Assembly: GCF_007997155.1 (NCBI RefSeq)
Contig: NZ_VORT01000001.1
Coordinates: 372,001-436,000, forward strand
Reading direction: 5' to 3'
DNA length: 64,000 bases
Origin: Aequorivita antarctica
GTDB taxonomy: Bacteria > Bacteroidota > Bacteroidia > Flavobacteriales > Flavobacteriaceae
Shown in pieces: positions 17,472 through 26,553 of this stretch. Position numbers and translations under genes: made by a program. The number at the start of each line of letters is the position of its first letter. Within the stretch, counting starts at the first letter, position 1. The notes beneath the pieces were generated by a model. The model had not been told where the DNA came from. It saw only the letters and a program-made list of their open reading frames with translations, and searched no databases.

Positions 17472-17548
17472 CAAAGAAACCGTGCTTGTGTAACTAATGT
17501 GTTAATTGGCTGTTATCAATTAGTGATTTTAGGGTTAGCTAAATGTTA
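17472..17548 (-). promoter_or_regulatory. TonB receptor promoter with a five-register Pho-box-like repeat array
   Basis: Minus-strand TAACATT (17542-17548), TAACCCT (17531-17537), TCACTAA (17520-17526), TAACAGC (17509-17515) and TAACACA (17498-17504) all begin in strict 11-bp register. They are followed after 18 bases by TTTCTTTG (17472-17479). The array covers most of the space to the divergent dgt gene. Confidence 0.6.
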
Positions 17549-17619
17549 TGGAGATACCAAAAAAATTATTGTCCTACCCTTTTGAAAATAGTATCTTGCC
17601 TTCAAATTTTATAAAGATT

Positions 17620-18954
17620 ATGATGCAATGGGAACAGTTGCTCTCTTTACGGAAGCAAGGGAATAAAAGCAAAAGACTCAGGATAGAAGAAAACGAAACT
17701 CGCTTGGGTTTTGAGGTGGATTACGATCGCGTTATTTTTTCATCGCCTTTTAGAAGTTTGCAAGACAAAACACAGGTTATTCCACTATCAAAGACTTCTT
17801 TTGTGCATACCCGATTGACACATAGTTTAGAAGTCTCTGTAGTTGGCCGCTCTTTGGGTAGAATTGTTGGAAAGGAAATATTGAAAAAACATCCGCATTT
17901 GCAAAATGTACACGGCTATCAATTCAACGATTTTGGAGCTATTGTGGCTGCGGCCGCTTTGGCGCACGATATTGGCAATCCGCCTTTTGGTCACAGTGGT
18001 GAAAAAGCCATTGGCGATTATTTTTTAAACGGAAAAGGCAAGCGTTTCAAAAATCAACTCACCGAAAAAGAATATCAGGATTTGGTGGACTTTGAAGGAA
18101 ATGCCAACGGCTTCAAGATATTGACCGAATCTAAAAACGGTGTTGAAGGCGGTTTGCGGTTGACGTATGCTACTTTGGGCGCGTTTATGAAATACCCAAA
18201 ACAATCCCTTCCCAAGAAACCCACAGCTCACGTTGCCGATAAAAAATTCGGCGTTTTTCAAAGTGAAACAGATTTTTTCACGGAAGTAGTTTCTGAACTT
18301 GGTCTTTTAAACCGAAACAATAATGGTTTTGCACGCCATCCGCTCACGTTTCTCGTGGAAGCAGCTGATGATATTTGCTACACGATAATAGATTTTGAAG
18401 ACGGCATCAATCTGGGTTTAATTGAAGAAGAAATAGCGCTGGAATATTTGATTAATCTGGTTCGAAACAATTTAAAAACAGAAGTTTATTCGCGTTTAAA
18501 TACGCCACAGGACAGATTGGCTTATTTACGTGCGATTGCCATTAACACCTTGATTGCCGAAGCCGCCACTATTTTTATTGACAATGAGGAAGCTATATTG
18601 AAAGGAACTTTTTCCGAAGCTTTGCTTGACAAAAGCCAATACAAAGCCCAGATCGCAGATATTATTAAAATAAGTATTGAAAAAGTGTACCAAAGCACCG
18701 AAGTGATGGAAAAGGAGATTGCCGGTTATACTATATTGTCAACTTTACTTGATGTATTCACGACGGCTTATGAAAACCATTACCACGGTAAGGCGCGTCA
18801 TTATGATAAGTTATTGTTGAGAATGTTTGGATGCGATCTTTCACAAAAACCGCAGTCGGTTTATGAATATATAATGGAGTGCTGTAGTTTCATCTCCAGA
18901 CTTACTGATGGGAACGCCCTTCAGATTTTTCAGAAAGTAAGAGGGAATTTGTAG
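17620..18954 (+). CDS. dgt: dGTPase-like deoxyguanosinetriphosphate triphosphohydrolase (HD domain)
   Basis: Cleaves dNTPs to deoxynucleoside plus triphosphate, controlling dNTP pools. HD-superfamily metal ligands are visible: His in HTRLTHSLEVS, the HD pair in ALAHDIGNPPFGHSGE, and Asp in VEAADDICYTIIDFEDG. I choose ATG 17620 (445 aa; ATG 17623 is equivalent). The frame can be extended to ATG 17548, but that start lies inside the repeat array of the divergent TonB receptor promoter and adds 24 unconserved-looking residues. The gene is divergent from the TonB receptor and monocistronic. Confidence 0.93.
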   Translation: MMQWEQLLSLRKQGNKSKRLRIEENETRLGFEVDYDRVIFSSPFRSLQDKTQVIPLSKTSFVHTRLTHSLEVSVVGRSLGRIVGKEILKKHPHLQNVHGYQFNDFGAIVAAAALAHDIGNPPFGHSGEKAIGDYFLNGKGKRFKNQLTEKEYQDLVDFEGNANGFKILTESKNGVEGGLRLTYATLGAFMKYPKQSLPKKPTAHVADKKFGVFQSETDFFTEVVSELGLLNRNNNGFARHPLTFLVEAADDICYTIIDFEDGINLGLIEEEIALEYLINLVRNNLKTEVYSRLNTPQDRLAYLRAIAINTLIAEAATIFIDNEEAILKGTFSEALLDKSQYKAQIADIIKISIEKVYQSTEVMEKEIAGYTILSTLLDVFTTAYENHYHGKARHYDKLLLRMFGCDLSQKPQSVYEYIMECCSFISRLTDGNALQIFQKVRGNL

Positions 18955-19120
18955 ATAAAAGTGAACGTTGCGTCGAAATATGTTAAAAATTGAATTTAAA
19001 TAGGGTTTATCACCAATTTTATGATATTTTTATAAATTCAATTTTTGGAAATTATATATCAACATTTTTTTTGATCAATCATTTCTGATCGTAATCACCT
19101 AAAAACTTAATTTTTATCTT

Positions 19121-21706
19121 ATGAAAAAAATTCTTTACTTAATTATCATTTTTGCTGTAAATGTTTCCTTTGCACAGGATTACAGCAGTGTGATAAAATC
19201 GTACCTTCAACAAAACCGAGCGCAATATTCGCTACAACAGCAGGATATTTCCGATATTTCGGTTGCTTCGCAAAGCTTTTCAAAAAGCTTGCAAGTTCAA
19301 AATGTTTATGTTGAACAACGCCACCAAGGCATTAAATTGTTCAGTTCTGTTTCCTCATTCGTTATAAAAGATGGGGCAGTAATAAGTGCAAAACTTTCTT
19401 TTACTGAGAATGCTGCTGCAAAAGTAAATAGCACTTCGCCATCTATTTCGGCAGTAAACGCAATATCAAAAGCTGCAAACTGGCTTGGTTTGGAAAACCC
19501 TTCAAATCTTAATTTGTTAGAAACAATTTCAGATAATAGCTACATTTTTTCCAATGGCAATATTTCATTGGAAAACATTCCAGTAGAACTTGTTTATCAA
19601 AAAATGGATGAAACGGGTGCTTTAAAACTTGCTTGGGATTTGAGTATCTCTCTTAAAGATGCCTCTCATTATTACAGTGTTCGTATTGATGCCCTTACTG
19701 GCGAATTATTGGATACTAACGATTGGGTAGTGAGCTGTAACTTTGAAGGTTCACATTCTCATGCCAATACTGGCAGTCTGCTTTTCTCAAATAATAAGGT
19801 AACCAATTCAAGCCGTACGCTTGGTGATGGTTCTTCCTATCGTGTATTTGCTTTGCCATTGGTTGCTCCTAACGATGGAGATGATACAATAGTTTCTGAT
19901 CCTTCTGACCCAACAGCTTCCCCATTTGGATGGCATGATTGGGATGGTATAGCAGGTGCAGACTTTACTGAAACTAAGGGTAACAATGTTTTGGCAAATG
20001 AAGATCGAAATGGAAACAATGGTAATGGTGGAACTGCTGATGGTGGCCCAACACTTACTTTTGATTTTCCTTTTAACCTTCCTCAGGTCCCAGTTAACTT
20101 TTTGGATGGAGCGCTTACCAATTTGTTTTATATGAACAATATGATGCACGACATTCTGTACCATTACGGTTTTGATGAAGAAAGTGGAAACTTCCAAAAA
20201 AATAACTATGGCAATCCTGGTAATGGAAATGATTTTGTTGTTGCTGATGCACAAGATGGTAGTGGTATGAACAATGCAAACTTTGGAACACCACCTGATG
20301 GCGGTGCACCAAGAATGCAAATGTATCTTTGGAATGCCCCAGGCAAGGTATTGGGAACTTTTCTTACCGTGAACAATGGTCCGTTGGCTGGTGTTTATTA
20401 TGCAGCCGATTCCAATTTTGCGCCACCATTGCCAGTTTCTCCTATAACTGCAGATCTTGTGGTGATAGTGGATGACAGTGGCGATCCAAATGACGGTTGC
20501 AACAATGTAACTAATGGCGGTGATTTGAACGGTAAAATTGTGGTAATCAAAAGAGGAACTTGTGCTTACAATATAAAAACGCTCGCTGCACAAAATGAAG
20601 GTGCTTTAGCTGTAATAGTTGTGAATGACGTTCCTGGAGATCCTCTTGCAATGGGAGGAAATGGTTCTGGCATCACAATTCCGGCCATTATGGTATATCA
20701 ATCAGACGGAGAGGCTTTAATTACCTCACTTCTAAATGGAGATACCATTAGCGCAACATTGGAAAATGACGGTTCTGGAGATGATCCTTTCCAAAGAGAT
20801 GGAGATCTTGACAATGTGATAATCGCACACGAATACGGCCACGGTATTTCTAACCGTTTAACTGGAGGCCCTAGTCAAGCTGGCTGTCTTCAAAATGAAG
20901 AGCAGATGGGTGAAGGTTGGAGCGATTATTTTGGATTGATACTAACAATGAAGCCAGGTGACTCTAGAAATGATTACCGTGGTATTGGTACCTATGCACT
21001 AGGCGAAGGTATAGGTGGAAGAGGTTTAAGAACTAAATATTACAATACAGACTTCGCAGTAAATGATTTTACATACAATAGTATTAAAACCCAAGCAGTT
21101 CCTCACGGAGTGGGCTCCGTTTGGACAACTATGCTTTGGGATTTAACTTGGGACTTGATTGACCAATACGGTTTTGACTCAGATGTTAAAAACGGAACTG
21201 GCGGTAATAACATTGCGCTTCAACTTGTTATGGACGGAATGAAACTTCAACCTTGTAGCCCTGGATTTGTTGACGGAAGGGATGCTATACTAGAAGCTGA
21301 CCTGCTTGCTAATGCTGGAGCTAACAGATGTCTTATCTGGCGTGCTTTTGCCAAGAGAGGTCTTGGAGAAAATGCTATTCAAGGAAGTACCAATAGCAGA
21401 TCTGATGGAACCGAGAATTTTGATATTCCAGTAGGATGTGAGCTAGGTATTTCTGATAACTCAACTTTTAACAATTTCATAGTTTATCCTAATCCTTCAA
21501 ATGGAGAGCTTAGCATTAAATCTCGAATTGATGTTGGAGAAGCTACAATCTCTATTTTTGATATGAATGGTAGAAAGGTGTTCAATCAAACAGTTGAACT
21601 TCACCAAAGTGCAACTATCAACGCATCTGGTCTTACTTCAGGTATATACTTGATGCAGATCAACAGTGCTGACCGTTCGCAGACAACTAAATTGATAATC
21701 AACTAA
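19121..21706 (+). CDS. Secreted M36 (fungalysin-type) zinc metalloprotease with PA domain and T9SS sorting domain
   Basis: A secreted protease of 861 residues. Signal peptide, then an inhibitory FTP-like propeptide (about 20-200), then an M36 catalytic domain interrupted by a PA insert (about 425-545; CNNVTNGGDLNGKIVVIKRG). The zinc site is HEYGH at 570-574, and the third ligand is in EEQMGEGWSDYFGL. MMHDILYHYGF earlier in the catalytic domain is typical of M36. The last 75 residues (NNFIVYPNPSNGELSI to TTKLIIN) are a type A T9SS sorting domain, so it is exported through the type IX system. It stands alone, and the 166 bases in front hold no strong signal that I could identify. Confidence 0.94.
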   Translation: MKKILYLIIIFAVNVSFAQDYSSVIKSYLQQNRAQYSLQQQDISDISVASQSFSKSLQVQNVYVEQRHQGIKLFSSVSSFVIKDGAVISAKLSFTENAAAKVNSTSPSISAVNAISKAANWLGLENPSNLNLLETISDNSYIFSNGNISLENIPVELVYQKMDETGALKLAWDLSISLKDASHYYSVRIDALTGELLDTNDWVVSCNFEGSHSHANTGSLLFSNNKVTNSSRTLGDGSSYRVFALPLVAPNDGDDTIVSDPSDPTASPFGWHDWDGIAGADFTETKGNNVLANEDRNGNNGNGGTADGGPTLTFDFPFNLPQVPVNFLDGALTNLFYMNNMMHDILYHYGFDEESGNFQKNNYGNPGNGNDFVVADAQDGSGMNNANFGTPPDGGAPRMQMYLWNAPGKVLGTFLTVNNGPLAGVYYAADSNFAPPLPVSPITADLVVIVDDSGDPNDGCNNVTNGGDLNGKIVVIKRGTCAYNIKTLAAQNEGALAVIVVNDVPGDPLAMGGNGSGITIPAIMVYQSDGEALITSLLNGDTISATLENDGSGDDPFQRDGDLDNVIIAHEYGHGISNRLTGGPSQAGCLQNEEQMGEGWSDYFGLILTMKPGDSRNDYRGIGTYALGEGIGGRGLRTKYYNTDFAVNDFTYNSIKTQAVPHGVGSVWTTMLWDLTWDLIDQYGFDSDVKNGTGGNNIALQLVMDGMKLQPCSPGFVDGRDAILEADLLANAGANRCLIWRAFAKRGLGENAIQGSTNSRSDGTENFDIPVGCELGISDNSTFNNFIVYPNPSNGELSIKSRIDVGEATISIFDMNGRKVFNQTVELHQSATINASGLTSGIYLMQINSADRSQTTKLIIN

Positions 21707-21730
21707 GATTAGATATATTTTTTAAAACTC

Positions 21731-21758
21731 AAAAGAGGCTCGAAAGAGCCTCTTTTTT
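21731..21758. terminator. Bidirectional intrinsic terminator between the M36 protease gene and dxs
   Basis: AAAAGAGGCTC - GAAA - GAGCCTCTTTT: an 11-bp stem with a stable GNRA-type tetraloop, and T runs on both strands. Confidence 0.9.
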
Positions 21759-23536
21759 TATAAGTTTTTTTGAAGGATTTGATTTATTTTTTCTGAAGAA
21801 ATACCTGCAATTTCCTGCAATTCTGAAACGGTACCCTGTTCGGGAAAAACATCCGGAATACCTATAATTTCAATTTTGTTTTTATAGCCTTTTGAAGCAG
21901 CAAAAGTAGCTATCGAAGATCCCAGACCGCCAATAATCGTTCCGTCTTCAACCGTAATAATTGTTTTGTATTTCTTGAAAATTTGATGCAGAAGCATTTC
22001 ATCCAAAGGCTTTAAGAAACGCATATCAATCAAACCAATTTTTTCCTGTTGTACAGCTGATAACATTCCAATTGCTTCCAGAGCATTATCTGCTATTGTT
22101 CCAATGGTTAAGACAGCTATTTCATTCCCTTCTTTTAAAACATCAGCTTTTCCTATTTCAATTTTGCTAAAAGGTTTTTGCCATTCCATAATCCGCCCCC
22201 TACCGCGCGGATAGCGAATAAAGATGGGTAGCTCCAATCCTTGTTGTGCAGTAAACAATATGTTCCGAAGTTCAACTTCGTTTCGAGGTGCAAAAATGAT
22301 GAGGTTAGGGATGCAGTTTAAATAGGCCAAATCAAAAATACCGTGATGCGTTGCTCCGTCTTCACCCACAATCCCAGCACGATCTAAACAGAAAATTACA
22401 GGTATTTTTTGGAGGCACACATCGTGAATAACTTGGTCATAAGCTCGCTGCAAAAAAGTGGAATAAATATTACAAAACACGTTAAATCCTTGGGTTGCCA
22501 TTCCTGCGGCAAAAGTAACCGCGTGCTGTTCTGCAATACCCACGTCAAAAGCTCTTTCGGGGAAAGCATCCATCATGAACTTTAAGGAACTTCCTGTAGG
22601 CATTGCGGGAGTAATACCTATAATTTTTTTATTTTTTGAAGCAAGTTCAACCAGTGTTTTTCCGAATACATCCTGAAATTTTGGAGGCTGAGCATTACTG
22701 CTTTTTGGAGCGAGATCGCCGGTAAGCGCATCAAATTTACCTGGCGCATGATACACGACTTGATTTTCTTCGGCTTGGCGTAACCCCTTGCCTTTGGTTG
22801 TAATTAGGTGTAGCACTTTTGGTCCTGGAACATTTTTAAGTCTTTCTAATTCTGAGATTACGATGTTCAAATTGTGGCCATCGATTGGTCCAGAATAGTT
22901 GAAGTTTAGTGCTTCAAAAATATTGTCAGCATCTTTTGCGCCATTGAATTTCACTTTGGTAAAATAGTTTTTCAACGCACCCACACTCGGATCGATGCCA
23001 ATAGCATTATCGTTTAAAATTACTAAGAGGTTAGTGTCTGTAACTCCCGCGTGGTTCAACGCTTCAAAGGCCATTCCACTGGCAATGGAAGCGTCGCCAA
23101 CCACGGCAATGTGTTGTTTTTCTATTTCACCTTTTAATTTTGAAGCGATTGCCATTCCGAGCGCTGCAGAAATTGCAGTACTGCTGTGGCCTACACCAAA
23201 AGTATCATATTCACTTTCGTCGCGTTTTGGAAAACCGCTGATACCACCCAGTTGTCGGTTTGTGTGAAAAATTTCTTTTCTTCCTGTCAAAATTTTATGG
23301 CCGTAAGCTTGGTGGCCTACATCCCACACCAAAATATCATCGGGCGTGTTGAACACATAATGAAGCGCAATGGTAAGTTCTACTACGCCAAGGCTGGCAC
23401 CCAAATGCCCCTCTTTTGTAGCTACTATATTTATAATAAATTCACGAAGTTCCAGCGCCAATTGTGGCAATTTTTCCTTCGGGATTTTCCGCAGGTCTTC
23501 GGGGTATTTTATAGTACTTAAGATATTTTCTGACAC
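21758..23536 (-). CDS. dxs: 1-deoxy-D-xylulose-5-phosphate synthase
   Basis: A thiamine-diphosphate enzyme that condenses pyruvate and glyceraldehyde-3-phosphate, the first step of the MEP isoprenoid pathway. The 592-residue protein contains DVGHQAYGHKILTGR near 70, the ThDP/Mg motif region VVGDASIASGMAFEALNHAG with NDNAIGIDPSVG (about 140-180), and the transketolase-type pyrimidine domain DVGIAEQHAVTFAAGMA. The start codon is GTG (23536). The only promoter-like element ends five bases upstream of it, so the message may be nearly leaderless. The prenyl synthase gene at 38793 uses the isoprenoid units made downstream of this step. Confidence 0.97.
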   Translation of the reverse strand: MSENILSTIKYPEDLRKIPKEKLPQLALELREFIINIVATKEGHLGASLGVVELTIALHYVFNTPDDILVWDVGHQAYGHKILTGRKEIFHTNRQLGGISGFPKRDESEYDTFGVGHSSTAISAALGMAIASKLKGEIEKQHIAVVGDASIASGMAFEALNHAGVTDTNLLVILNDNAIGIDPSVGALKNYFTKVKFNGAKDADNIFEALNFNYSGPIDGHNLNIVISELERLKNVPGPKVLHLITTKGKGLRQAEENQVVYHAPGKFDALTGDLAPKSSNAQPPKFQDVFGKTLVELASKNKKIIGITPAMPTGSSLKFMMDAFPERAFDVGIAEQHAVTFAAGMATQGFNVFCNIYSTFLQRAYDQVIHDVCLQKIPVIFCLDRAGIVGEDGATHHGIFDLAYLNCIPNLIIFAPRNEVELRNILFTAQQGLELPIFIRYPRGRGRIMEWQKPFSKIEIGKADVLKEGNEIAVLTIGTIADNALEAIGMLSAVQQEKIGLIDMRFLKPLDEMLLHQIFKKYKTIITVEDGTIIGGLGSSIATFAASKGYKNKIEIIGIPDVFPEQGTVSELQEIAGISSEKINQILQKNL

Positions 23537-23540
23537 GATG

Positions 23541-23548
23541 CAAAGATA
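23541..23548 (-). promoter_or_regulatory. -7 element of dxs, immediately before its start codon
   Basis: TATCTTTG on the minus strand matches TAnnTTTG perfectly. Only four bases separate it from the GTG start, implying a leaderless or almost leaderless message. Confidence 0.5.
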
Positions 23549-23557
23549 CAGCTATTG

Positions 23558-23605
23558 AGAATTTGTTAATTGGTGAATTCGTTAATTTGTTAATTCGTAA
23601 TTTCG
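23558..23605. repeat. Imperfect short tandem repeat (GTTAATT units) between dxs and tadA
   Basis: The motif TTTGTTAATT / TTCGTTAATT / TTCGTAATTT recurs at 8-16 base steps in the intergenic region. It is AT-rich, and similar stretches occur in intergenic DNA of flavobacteria. No function is evident. Confidence 0.5.
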
Positions 23606-23637
23606 CTTTTTCAAATTCTGATTAAAAGCCTGAAATC

Positions 23638-24093
23638 TTGAGTATAATAAACCCATACAACGACACCTATTTTATGAAACGCGCCCTGCAAGAAGCTGAG
23701 GCTGCTTATGAAAAGGGAGAAATACCAATAGGTGCGGTAATCACGATAAACAATCAGATTATTGCCCGCACACATAACCTCACGGAAACACTGAACGATG
23801 TGACTGCCCACGCCGAAATGCAGGCCATTACCTCTGCAGCAAATTATTTGGGGGGGAAATATTTAATAAATTGCACGCTGTATGTTACTATTGAACCCTG
23901 CCAGATGTGCGCAGGGGCTTTGTTTTGGAGCCAAATTTCAAAAATAGTTTATGGTGCGAGGGATGAACAGCGGGGCTGTATTTCTTTAAATACAAAACTA
24001 CATCCCAAAACAGTAATGACTGGTGGAGTGATGGCTGAGGAAGCTTCACAACTTCTAAAACGTTTTTTTATCGAGAAAAGAAATTTAAATTAG
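23638..24093 (+). CDS. tadA: tRNA(adenine34) deaminase
   Basis: Converts A34 to inosine in the tRNA-Arg anticodon wobble position. It is a cytidine-deaminase-fold protein of 151 residues. The zinc site is HAEMQAI (His and catalytic Glu, about 60-66) and PCQMCAG (two Cys, about 90-96). No ATG fits the conserved N-terminus NPYNDTYFMKRALQEAE: the first ATG (23674) would remove the beginning of helix 1. The TTG at 23638 is therefore the probable start. The gene is divergent from dxs. Confidence 0.93.
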   Translation: MSIINPYNDTYFMKRALQEAEAAYEKGEIPIGAVITINNQIIARTHNLTETLNDVTAHAEMQAITSAANYLGGKYLINCTLYVTIEPCQMCAGALFWSQISKIVYGARDEQRGCISLNTKLHPKTVMTGGVMAEEASQLLKRFFIEKRNLN

Positions 24094-24136
24094 GCTTCGA
24101 TATAATTCTGATGAAAAATCGGAATCACTCAGCCCT

Positions 24137-24165
24137 AAAAAAAAGCCTTTCATTTTTGAAAGGCT
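24137..24165 (-). terminator. Intrinsic terminator of the cold-shock protein gene
   Basis: Minus strand AGCCTTTCA / TGAAAGGCT stem followed by eight T. It lies 24 bases after the stop codon of the cold-shock gene. Confidence 0.85.
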
Positions 24166-24188
24166 CTTAAATCCATAACGTATATCTT

Positions 24189-24386
24189 TTAGTCGTGGAT
24201 TACGCGAACTTGAGCCGCAACACGTCCTTTTCTTCCTTCTTCTTCAACATATTCTACTTTGTCACCTTCGTTAAGAGCTTCTCCGTTTAAGCCGGTTACA
24301 TGTACAAAAATGTCTTTTCCAGTATCATCATTAGTGATAAAACCAAAACCTTTAGATTCGTTAAAAAACTTTACTGTTCCTTCCAT
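24189..24386 (-). CDS. Cold-shock domain protein (CspA family)
   Basis: A single cold-shock OB-fold domain of 65 residues that binds single-stranded RNA/DNA. RNP1 is KGFGFI (12-17) and RNP2 is DIFVHVT (25-31). The GTVKFFNESKGFGFI start is standard for the family. It is monocistronic, with about 95 bases of AT-rich DNA upstream and its own terminator. Which CspA paralogue it is, and whether it is cold-induced, cannot be said from the sequence. Confidence 0.95.
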   Translation of the reverse strand: MEGTVKFFNESKGFGFITNDDTGKDIFVHVTGLNGEALNEGDKVEYVEEEGRKGRVAAQVRVIHD

Positions 24387-24483
24387 TGTAAATAAGAAAT
24401 AAATTAATAATTAGATACAAATGTATAATAATTATGATTTCATGTGTTAAGGAAATGAAAATTTTTTAAAAATCACCAGTAGT

Positions 24484-24729
24484 TTAAATCTTTTTATCTT
24501 TTTGGTAATCTTGCATCTTTTCAATGTTTTCCTTGGTGAGCATATAGTCTTTTACGCTTCGATTTTTCCATCGGTGATAGATGAAAAGTGGCATTAAAAC
24601 AAAAAAACCAACCATTAAAGTAAGGCCAATAATTAAATTTCCTGTAGCTTCATCTTCGGCCTTAATATAAAAACCTATGCCCAAGGCAATGAGAACCGAA
24701 ATGAACAAAATTGTCAAAAAATATTTCAT
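24484..24729 (-). CDS. Small two-helix membrane protein
   Basis: An 81-residue protein with two hydrophobic segments (about 4-23 and 33-52) joined by KAEDEATGN, then a basic/charged tail with WKNRSVKDYMLTKENIEKMQ. It lies 27 bases downstream of the ClC gene on the same strand, so it is probably cotranscribed. No family recognised. It may be an accessory membrane protein, but nothing in the sequence shows a role. Confidence 0.7.
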   Translation of the reverse strand: MKYFLTILFISVLIALGIGFYIKAEDEATGNLIIGLTLMVGFFVLMPLFIYHRWKNRSVKDYMLTKENIEKMQDYQKDKKI

Positions 24730-24756
24730 CTTATTTTATTTTTACTCATTACTGAA

Positions 24757-26553
24757 TCATTTCCCCGAAAAATCAATCAATTTTCTTCGATATGCTGTTA
24801 GTAATTTAGATTTTGAAACGAAGCCGTAGTATTCCCCATTGTTGATTACCGGAAGATTCCAGGCCCCAGTATCCTGAAATTTTTTCATCACGTCGGTCAT
24901 TTTATCTTCGTTTAGGTCAATCAATCCTGGCGGGCTGTGCATAAGCTCACTGGCTTTTATTTCTTCGTATAAATTTTGGTCAAACATTACGGGTCGCAGG
25001 TCATCTAAAAGAATGATTCCTTCCAAGGCATTTGTTTTTTTGTTCAGCACTGGGAAAAGATTCCTTTTGGATTTTACTACGGCTTGATGTACCATTTCGC
25101 CGAGATTCATTTCAGGGTAAACAGCAATGAAATCGCGTTCAATTACCGTTGTAATGTCCATTAAGGTGAGTACCGCATGGTCTTTGTTATGAGTAATAAG
25201 ATCGCCTTTTCTACCCAGTTCCATCGCATAAACAGAATGGGGAATAAAATATTTGGTAAGCGAAAACGAAATGACTGCAGTAACCATTAAGGGTATAAAA
25301 AGTTCGTACCCACCGGTCACTTCAGCAATTAAGAAAATCGCTGTCAAAGGTGCATGCAACACTCCCGCCATTAAGCCAGTCATCCCAACCAAAGTAAAAT
25401 TACTTTCTGAAACAGGGTGGTTAAGAAATCCGATGTTATTAAGAATTTTTGCAAAACAGTTGCCCATTATGCTTCCCATAAAAAGTGTTGGCGCAAAAAT
25501 ACCCCCCACACCACCTGCACCAAAAGTGAGTGCGCTGGCTATAATTTTAAAAACTACCAATCCAGCCAATAGCAATATAACTACCCAAATGCTGGAAAGG
25601 TCTAAATTGAAAAAGTTATTTTCCAAAGCCACTTTCGGGTTGCCCTGAACCAAATTGTTTATCACGTCAAACCCTTCTCCATAAAGTGGCGGGATGAAAT
25701 AAACTAAAATCCCCAAACCGATGCCCCCGATCAATAAACGTTTAATAGGTGAACCAATTTTCTCAAAGAAATCTTGGATGTTGGAATACATCTTTGTGTA
25801 ATAAATGGAAACCATTGAAGCTACCAATCCCAAAAGAATATAAAAAGGAATGTCGTTGATAACGAATTTGTCTGTGATTTTAAAAGGCAACAATACGTCG
25901 GTTCCCAGAAAGAAATACGAAGTTGTAATAGCCGAAACCGACGCCAAAAGCAAAGGAACCATGGAAGCTAGGGTAAGGTCCAGACTGAAAACTTCCACCG
26001 CAAAAATAATTGCGGCGATAGGTGCTTTAAAAATGGCGGACATTGCACCAGCTCCTGCACAGCCAATCAGCAAAGTTCGCGTTGACTGGTTCAGATGAAA
26101 AATCCGTGAGAGATTGGAGCTTAACGCTGCGCCAGTTGCCACTGTAGGTCCTTCCAGTCCAACAGAACCTCCAAAACCAACCGTGATTGGTGCTGTAATT
26201 AAACTACCAAACATTTGAAAAGGTCGCATAAAACCTTTTCGTTTTGAAATTGCATAAAGGGTTGATGGAATTCCGTGGCTTACTTTGTGGCGAATTATAT
26301 AACGCATTACCAAGAATGTCAAGGTAAGCCCGATAATAGGAAAAATAAAATAAAATGCTGTTTGGTAATGTGCAATAAGCTTCCCTTCCAACAAATGTTG
26401 GATGAGGTGGGTGAGGTTTTTTAAAACTACAGCCCCCATTCCTGCCAAAAGCCCAACCACAATGCTCAATATAAACACAAACTGTTTATGTGAGATGTGC
26501 TTTATCCTCCAAATAAGGAAGCGTGTTAGTAAGTTTCGTTTTTGTGTGGGCAT
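24757..26553 (-). CDS. ClC-family chloride channel / H+-Cl- antiporter with CBS domains
   Basis: An inner-membrane anion transporter of 598 residues. Selectivity-filter motifs are SHGIPST (about 93-99; the usual GSGIP is altered), GFGGSVGLEGPTVATGAAL (about 122-140, containing the gating Glu of the GxEGP motif) and GAGGVGGIFAPTLFMGSIMG (about 340-360). Two CBS domains occupy the C-terminal 140 residues (about 455-590) and probably sense nucleotides. The gating glutamate is kept; its presence is compatible with an antiporter. Its start overlaps the end of the TPR lipoprotein gene by 28 bases. Confidence 0.94.
   Translation of the reverse strand: MPTQKRNLLTRFLIWRIKHISHKQFVFILSIVVGLLAGMGAVVLKNLTHLIQHLLEGKLIAHYQTAFYFIFPIIGLTLTFLVMRYIIRHKVSHGIPSTLYAISKRKGFMRPFQMFGSLITAPITVGFGGSVGLEGPTVATGAALSSNLSRIFHLNQSTRTLLIGCAGAGAMSAIFKAPIAAIIFAVEVFSLDLTLASMVPLLLASVSAITTSYFFLGTDVLLPFKITDKFVINDIPFYILLGLVASMVSIYYTKMYSNIQDFFEKIGSPIKRLLIGGIGLGILVYFIPPLYGEGFDVINNLVQGNPKVALENNFFNLDLSSIWVVILLLAGLVVFKIIASALTFGAGGVGGIFAPTLFMGSIMGNCFAKILNNIGFLNHPVSESNFTLVGMTGLMAGVLHAPLTAIFLIAEVTGGYELFIPLMVTAVISFSLTKYFIPHSVYAMELGRKGDLITHNKDHAVLTLMDITTVIERDFIAVYPEMNLGEMVHQAVVKSKRNLFPVLNKKTNALEGIILLDDLRPVMFDQNLYEEIKASELMHSPPGLIDLNEDKMTDVMKKFQDTGAWNLPVINNGEYYGFVSKSKLLTAYRRKLIDFSGK

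Noticed and set aside
19808-20593. Long open frame (261 codons) opposite the M36 protease gene
   Set aside because: It is rich in His/Ile/Ser/Thr and has no start context or family features; it is a shadow of the real, clearly conserved protease reading frame.
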